A program made the position numbers and the translations under genes. Under the pieces are notes generated by a model. It did not search any database. It had not been told where the DNA came from and was given only the letters and a program-made list of their open reading frames with translations. DNA of 64,000 nucleotides from Branchiostoma floridae (lineage: Eukaryota; Chordata; Leptocardii; Amphioxiformes; Branchiostomatidae), in NCBI RefSeq assembly GCF_000003815.2, contig NC_049992.1, forward strand, positions 8,034,976-8,098,975, in the 5' to 3' direction. Below are positions 52,601-61,600 of this stretch, piece by piece. The first letter of the stretch is position 1; each line of letters starts with the position of its first letter.

Positions 52601-55600
52601 CATACTGAATCAGGTCCAGGTTCAGGTCCGGACCTGGACCTGTTTCTATGGACCTGAACCGGACCTGGACGTGAATTTTCTGTACCGGTACCCAGCCCTA
52701 CATTGTACTATTTTATGAAAAAGTTACACTCATTTGCTTGCTTTTCCAGTGTTCTGTAAACACGTCACAGGTATCTTGACCCTATACGATGATATCATTC
52801 AATAATTCCAACCAAACAAAATAGAGAAAGAAGAGCCAAACACGAAAGTAAGATGTGGATTTTAATTTATTTTCAGTGATGAGTGTTTTACGATTTGTGT
52901 CTGATATTTTCAGGCTTTTGTATCAATTTAGAAAGACATTGTTTTCATTGTAATTTCTGTGAACCTTTGCTTGTCGACACATTTTCCTCTCAGGCATTTT
53001 GTTCATGTAACACAGATGTACAATGTGTATATCAGCACCAAATCTCGAAACTTCATTTGCACTATCTGTAACGATTTCTCTTGAGAATGTGTTCACAAGA
53101 AAAGCCCATCTTGTTGATGGTACATGTAACTCACACGTAAGCACTAACACATGAGCCCACGGTCTTGACGAATGGACTGGGCATTAAAGAGGACTGCAGG
53201 CAATGAGTAAGGCTGGCATGACTGATGACTCCCAGCACACAGACGACGTTTCATCAAAAACTCTGGTGCAACTGTCTATTGCCCTAGTGTACTAAGTCTT
53301 GTGTATCATTACACGAATGTATCTGGTCAAGAGGAATGCAATTTTCCTTTGGCTAAAATTGATAGATACAAAGATGTCGTCCGTCAGATCAGGTTTGCGT
53401 ACCGCTGGCCTTAGCCCAGAGCAACCTCACCCTGTCAGATCTCTCCCGCTCTCTGGACCTGATTCGTCCATAAAAACACTTATTTTCCGCTGAGTTGAGA
53501 CTTAACTTCACGACCCTGGAGTTTGTTGCCAATTCCTGCTGGGCACGATAAATCTTTAGAACCCCCTCGTGCGATAATGGGTCGATAAACGGCACCTTCT
53601 GGGCGCGGGATCAGGTGTGAGTCCACACTTAGCCATGGATCAACTTGCATTATGTATTCATCAATGTCTAGAGCGTGTATATATCAATATACGGTCTTTA
53701 CCACATCAATAAGCCACAGCCATTTCGACTAAGCTGGGGTAGTCTTGTAGCTGTTATCTCGACTAGCAAATGGCGTTTTTTACTGCCGGACAACGACAAT
53801 CTGCCAGTAAAGCATGATTGGCTTGGGAAGTAAGCCCATAAAAACTTCACTGACGTGGGAAAAGTTACAAGGCAATGGCAGGAGGGTCGAGGCTGCGCAG
53901 TTGAGGAAGCAACAATAACTGGTCATTGCTCCGTGTAATCAGCATTTCTGCTCGATAAAGCAGGGGCGTAAAACAGTAGTGGCTGCTCAAACTGTACAGC
54001 GTAATTGCACAATTCTGATGGTGAAAGCAATAAAAAACTAGCGATTAGACTCAATGAAAGTCTTTTGCTATTTCTTCCAGTGTTTTTACCAGGATTTTTT
54101 TCACAGCTTACGGGCATCTTACGAGGGGCGTTCAATAAGTAATAATTCTGACTCATTTCCCATAGCAGGAGATTTATGAAACTTGGCACAGATATTAGTC
54201 TTTCTCTTCATAGGAACCACCCAGAGTTATGCATTTCTCCCATCGTTTGATGCAGCTCTGGACACCGTTTTTGTAGGACACCCCAGGTTGGTCCTCCAAC
54301 AGATGCCTCATCAATGGCAGAAGAGGAACGACCAGGTCTGGGAGCTGTTTCCACAGACTTCCGGCCATGTTTGAATTCAGGATTCCAGCGTTTTACAATG
54401 TCATATGATGGGGCATCATCACCATAAGTTTCTTTTATTTCGTCAAAAGTCTCCTTTGGTGTGCGTCCTTTCAAATACAAAAACCGTATCACTGCGCGAC
54501 ACTCAACTGGCTCCATTTCACACCTGGTCCATTTCTCAGTTCAAACACCAGTAAATCAGAAACCACAATTAGTTCAGAGCTCTTTTTTGCAACATAAACT
54601 ATAGAGATATAAATCATTACACATGCAAAATTTCATTTAGATCGAACAACTGGATGTGGGTCAGAGTTATTACTTATTGAACTCCCCTCGTAGTGCAGCA
54701 CAACATGTGTTTAGCTGTAGGCATGAGCACTGGGGGGTCTGGGATCCTACTCCTGAAAATTTGTAAACCTACATGTATAACCCTCAGAAACACTATTTTT
54801 GGGGCCAAATTTACCGAAATAAAACCAACATGTTTACCTTTGTTACAAAAGAACAGAAACACAGCTGGTTGAAACACAGCTTAGGAGCACAAATCACAGC
54901 ATAGGGGTCCAAATCACAGAATAGGGGATCCAAGTCACAGCATAGGAGCCCACTAACACACTATGTTTCATTTTCACCATAGTTGGCTAGTTTGTTTTAA
55001 AGCAGGATAAATCAAAAACCAACTACTGCATAAATACTTTTCATAATGGACAAATCCTCTTAGATTCAGATTACAGGTAATATAAACAAGGTTGCCTGCA
55101 ACTTATGATTGCTTCCAGTGCTACATAATGTATCTAACAGACCCTTTCATTAGGAACAAATCTTTTTTTGTGCGTTGCAGAGCCCCTCCATGTCCCCTCA
55201 GACCATCCAGAAAATGGTGAGCCAGAACATCAACCAGAGTAACATCATCGGCGCTCTACAGGATCAGATGGCAGCTGACAGGCAGAACACTAAGTAAGCT
55301 CAACACGTTCATTCACGAATCTGCGTGATCGTTGATCTGTGCTGGTAGTTAACATACATTGTAGTACACACATGTCAACACAAAACTGGATCAAAATTTT
55401 GACTGCGGCCTTTTGTAGAATTGAAGTATCCGTGGCCTTACAGACATGTGACGTTGACAATTGGTCTAATCATCCGTGTTTTCAGTCTAAGACATATACC
55501 ACAAAAAAGGAATTGTGTTCTCTTTAAAAAGGCTTTGACTTACAGGTGTGTAGTAATTCATCATAATTCACAAAAATCAAGTAAAGGTTTGCCCAAACTA

Positions 55601-58600
55601 CTTAAAAGAATTGATTAGAAGCTGGCAGATTTGTTTTTATACCCTAACATTTTTTATCAACTATAGCACCAAAAATTCTGTTGTCTACATTGACTCCAAT
55701 GCCCCCCCCCCCTTTTTTTTACAGGGATTCACTTGACAAGTTGTCAGTACAGAGCTCTGACCTGGAGAGATACGTCTATGAACAGACACTCCTCATCAAG
55801 GTACATTTGCATTCTATTTATACCACCTACAATTATACTCAGACTATTCTTGACCCCATTTAAGACCAGACATACAAATTTTAGCCTTAATCAGGTTGTT
55901 ACAGAGCATTCTCATACAACTCACATTATCAATAAAACGGGAAGGAACTGACTGCCATGATGGTCTATTTGTATAGGACACCATCATGGCAGTCGGTAGC
56001 CATTCTGTAGCAACCTGATTCAAGTGTGAACAGCATCTATGTGTTTTATTGGTAAGTAACAAGCACACAATCTTTCCATCCCAGGACAAGACAAGACGGC
56101 TGGAGACCAGAAATGCACGACTGGAGAACACCCTGCTGTTCTTACAGCAACGTGTAGAAAACATCAGCGTCAAGAACGAGTTTGGAGATGTGCGAGGTAA
56201 GAAGCATTCTGCATTAAAGTTTCTGAAGGGAATGAAGCCTCTTGTGATTGTTGTTTGCTTGTTCCCAGAGGTCTGCCAAGTCCTACACTTCTTTCTGTTA
56301 TCTTGGTAAACCTCAGGAAAGGAAAAAAGGAATTCTTTTCCATTTTGTCGGATAATGGAAAGACCCATTATTTTGCTTGTCATTAGCAACAAGATTCTGT
56401 CAAATGACGGGGCTGTTCCGTATACAGATGTGATTTAATGTCTATTGTGGAAACAAGGGTCTCCAACATTCTCTTAGCAAAAGATGCTCGCTACATAGCT
56501 TTGCAATTCTATATCCCATTTACATGGTGTAACACTTGCGAAAGTTACCAAGTATTCCAAAAGCATGAAACAAAATGTCAAACTTTTTGCAGTGTCCTCA
56601 TGCACTATATTCATTAATCTTACCCATTTATGATCAAATTTTTCCTCCTGTAGATCGAGTAAAAGACTGTTCCTCCCTCTACAAGAGAGGTTATACCCTG
56701 AACACTGTCTACATGATACCAGCCTACACAGGCCCCTTTGTAATGTACACCATGCCTTCCTTCAACACATACTGTGACATGCAAACCGACGGCGGGGGCT
56801 GGACAGTCATCCAGCGTCGTGTGAACGGTTCCATCAACTTTGACCGCAACTGGACGGACTACAAGTGGGGTTTCGGCGACAAGTTCGGGGAGTACTGGCT
56901 CGGGAACGAGAACATCTATCGTATCACCAACGAGCGGCCGAACAAACTGCGAGTCATGATCGAAGACTGGATGGGGATGAAGGCGTACGCGGAATATTCC
57001 ACTTTTTCCATCTCCAGCGAGCGCGACGGTTACAGACTGTCCCTGGGAGAATATGCGGGGGGTCTTGCAGGGGACTCCATCAGGAATCAGTACAACAGTC
57101 AGAACTCTATGGCGTTCAGCACCAAGGACAGGGACAATGACAGTTCGCCGGAGTCGAGCTGCGCGCAGCGTCGTCGCGGAGGCTGGTGGTACAGCCAGTG
57201 CGGGTGGGCCAGTCTGAACGGACTGTATCGGGTCGGAGGTCAGTACCTGGGCCGTGCCAATGGAATCATCTGGTTCTCGTGGGGAGGGTCGTTCCGATAT
57301 TCTATGAAGAAAGTCACCATGATGGTTCGACCAGCGGACTTCTAGATATCATGTCAACCTTCAACATATACCTATGGTTCTAAATGTGTTATATACCGTA
57401 GAACTGGTTATTTTTTTCTTAAAAAAAAACCCCATCTAATTAAGTGTTATTCCTTCCACCTTTAGTCACGTAAAAGTAGGAATGTACAATTTATTCAAAT
57501 TTTATGTCTAGCGAGCCTGTGAATTGCACGGTATTAGTAGACTCACTAAGTAGATTTTATAATGGTAGGTATACTTACACTGGAAATACACGTACTGCAG
57601 ATAGTGGAACATGTTGGCAAGTAGCTGCTCCACAAATCGTCCCTCAATGTGGGACATCCGTACGATGCAGTTCCGTCGACACAGCAAAAGTTCCACATAG
57701 CGATCTGTAAAAAACAAAAGACATGGACAGAAATATATGAGTAACCATGTATATTACTAAAAGGAGCAGTATCTTCACCACTGCTTTATGCTTGGTAACC
57801 TAACATTGGTGAAAAGACAAAAGATATCATAGACGGTTCAAATACTAGCTGTGATTTTAAAATCGTTATACACACTATATATTCCTAAGGTCTTACAGGA
57901 GCCAATCCAAACTTGACCAGTTTCATACAGTTGTATAAGCTAGTAATACACGTAGTATCTATTGCATGCTGAACCATATTGTATGTACATGTATGTAATA
58001 AGGTGATGTGCCAGCATCTTTTTAATCCACATGTAGCTCACAGTCACAATGGAAAGATTGTTTCAGGGAGGTGGTATACAGTGTTTCTTCAACTAAGTCA
58101 GAATTTAGTGGTTTACACTAAGCAGTACTTTATGAGCTGGATAAATTGTAGTATGGGTAGGTAGATTTGTGTGCCAAGCTGGACACCAACATGTACATGT
58201 ACATGTCGATAACTAACATATATACATGTAGATGTGTGTGAGTTTGATGCTTCAATTATGTATGTTGAATTACATACAGTATGGTAAATTGTTGAAAGGT
58301 ACTAGTGTCAAATGTGTATTGTAGAGGCAATAAAACAACTTGTGTGTGTGTGTCATGACATTGTGATGAAAAATACAGAAAATGTACAAAGATTGTCTAA
58401 TCGTATGTGTATTCCAATCTAGAAAGGAGACAATAGTGCTGGTAGCTCCGATAATAGATATTTATATTCTACAGAAGACCTAGATTACGAGCCGAACTTC
58501 ATTGTGTAGTAGAGCATTCGACTAGGAATCTAGAGGTTTTGAGTTCGATAATCGCCATGCCCCCAGCCTTGTGCTCTTGCCGTCTTGGGAAAGGCACTTT

Positions 58601-61600
58601 ACAAGACCTTCACCCAAGTGTAAAACTGTGTACCTGATTTCAGTCTGGGAGGTTAAAGAATAAAGTACCTTTGCCTTTGGTCTGTACTGTGCATGTGTCA
58701 CTGTTAATATAAGTTACTAACTTAAGTGCAGTGCCACATTGTCCTCATCTGTCCAAAGCAAATAGAAAAGAAAATGATAAAGAACGAAAATAAAAGACCT
58801 ACCCGTGAGCGACAACCACAGGTCGTTTTTGTTGATCACCATGTTGTTTGGTCTTTCGCAGGAGGAACGACACTTGTCGTACTCTTCGTACCACAGTTCT
58901 AGCGCCTCCTCTAGGCTGTCTCTGGCATCTTCAAACTGGTTCATCAGATAATGGTCCATCCCATCCATGAACTTGTGCTACAAATATAAGATCAAGGACA
59001 CATTACTTCATCTACAATGTATACCGCCATTTCAATTGTCTTCTAGAATATAAATTTGGCACAAAAAATCTTGGAAACTTGATTTCAGTCAATATATATC
59101 ATATCTCCATGGACACTTCATCAAAATGCACTGTATCAAATATCATTGGAAAGCTTATTGAGTACAGTCCCATATATGTGTATTATGATTGCACATACCT
59201 GGGTTAAGGTATCGGACCGGAGTTTCTTTTACGATTTCGGAGGTTGGCGGGCAGCCTCAGGCTGAAGGGCTACAGTTCCGCTAGTAAACGTAGGACGCGA
59301 AACTTAATCAATATGGCGGAAAGCCGTTTACTGTCTCTTTCCGACAAACCTATTAGTACCGTCTGTTGCCTCTTTATTTTGGTTAGAATATGTAGTAAAA
59401 TTTTAATTTTGGACCCGAAAACTATCATTTTTTAACACTTTTTTGATCGAAGCTGCTTGGAAAAAACGAATTTTCCCAGGATAACGGCCTACGTGGTAGA
59501 GAAGCTAAATTCTTCATGTTTGTGTAAAATGAAAATAAAAAAATTCCATGTGATAACTTTTTTGCAATCTCCGATGACGTCATTTCTTCGAAATCGCATG
59601 AAAAACGCCGCTATTTGGGTCATCAGGCGAAAAAAACGCATCACCGTTGCAGCGGACTAATACAAAAATGGTTTCGCTGGCCGACCAACTACTCCTCGCA
59701 CAAAAACAATACAACCCACAGGCTTTTCAGAAAATACGGCATATCTATGCTCAGCTATAACGATCACCAAGCCATAGGGAGCAAAAGTTAGGGAGACAAC
59801 AGCGCACTTCCGGCCTATTACACCACCCTTCCGCCAACTCCGGTCAGATTTGAACTCCGACCCGGAACCTTAAGCATCTGACGGCTCAGACAAAACGTAC
59901 ATGATTAGGTTGTGAAAGAAAGGTGCTGCAATTTTACTTGATCATATATGTCCATTGTTTTGTAATAGTCATAATGAAAAATGTGTTTACTACGGGAAAG
60001 CATGCATATTTTCCTTTAAGATGATACCTAATGTGTTATGATCTATCTTTTGTGCAATCAGCACGATGACTGATTCTGTGGTGGGTCAACTAAAAAGTGC
60101 CAAAATTTCTGTCATAAACTATGTTGGTAATAAGAAATCTTAACATTTTTTGTTTTAACATCCTCACACAGTCAGATCTTGTGTTTGACCTTTGAATGTA
60201 CATGTAGGATTGTAACAAATAGACAAATCATTATCAATGGCAATAAATAAACCTTCCAATGACACAGAATGCTATAACAATTGTGCATGATATCAATGTA
60301 CAGTCATAACTATGTTTATATTTGATCTCCTGGTTCAGCATTTTCCATTTCTGTGAACCAACATATTAATATATTGGTGTGGATCTAAATGATGTATTTG
60401 TAGCCAGGAATATGTTGAGCTGTGTGATAAAAAAAATCTGGGAAAAGCGCAAGAGGAAAGATGAAACTACAGTTGTTGGGAACTGATTTCAATTAGGTTC
60501 CAGANNNNNNNNNNNNNNNNNNNNNNNNNNNNNNNNNNNNNNNNNNNNNNNNNNNNNNNNNNNNNNNNNNNNNNNNNNNNNNNNNNNNNNNNNNNNNNNN
60601 NNNNTTCAGAAAGATGAGACAACAGAGGAATTAAATTGATGAATGATGGCTGAAAGAATGCTCTTGATATGATTTGGTATGAATGACACAGATACAAAGT
60701 AAGAAACTCATTTTCTAAATGGCAATCCTTCTTTGATAGTACCATGATGTACACGTATACATGTACAGTACTGTATACTTGCCATGTCATGTTATCTTGG
60801 GGAGGGGCAGCTAGTACATAGGACTTTTTGTCCTATATACTGTAAATGCAGAAATTTTCGCGGTGGATTAATGTTCGCAGTGGATTAATGTTCGCGGTTT
60901 CCGCATTTTTCTATTATGATATTAGATTGCAGTCTATGGTGTTACCGCAAAGTTAAATCCACCGCGAAAAGTCCTTTTTCTCGCTACCGCGAAATTAAAT
61001 CCCCGCGAACTTAAATACATTTACAGTACTTTGACTTGAGACTTTATCTAAAAAATCCATTCGTGACATGCCCTTTGGTAGCACCACTAATCTTCCTGGA
61101 CTTCATGACTAAATGGAATAATAGCATAACACAATTTTTCCAGCACTTGACAAAACAAAACAAAGAACAAATTGACATGAAAGGCAACCAATAGCTATAG
61201 GACTATAGGCAGGAATGAATCTGTTCTGGATTGCAGTTTGACTTTCAATTGGGGAAAGTAATATCATGCTAGAATCCTTTATAATCTTATGGTTACATAT
61301 ACAATGTACTGCACAGTCATGCATTTCACAACAAAGTCATGTTTTTATTTTCAAAATAACAGTGGACAATTTTCCTCCAGAAAAGTTTTAAAATTCAAGT
61401 GAACACTTTAAAAACATCATCCCTCACACAGATTTTGGGACCAGTGACAAATCTTATGCAGAGATCATTACTGTTAGATGCAGGGCTGTAGCCAGCACCC
61501 GTCCTTCCGTCCTTTGACAGAATTTTGCAGCTAAGGACGGGGAAAAAAATTTGCCCCTTCCGTCCTCTGTGACAGACAAAAATCAATATGTAGGAGTAAA

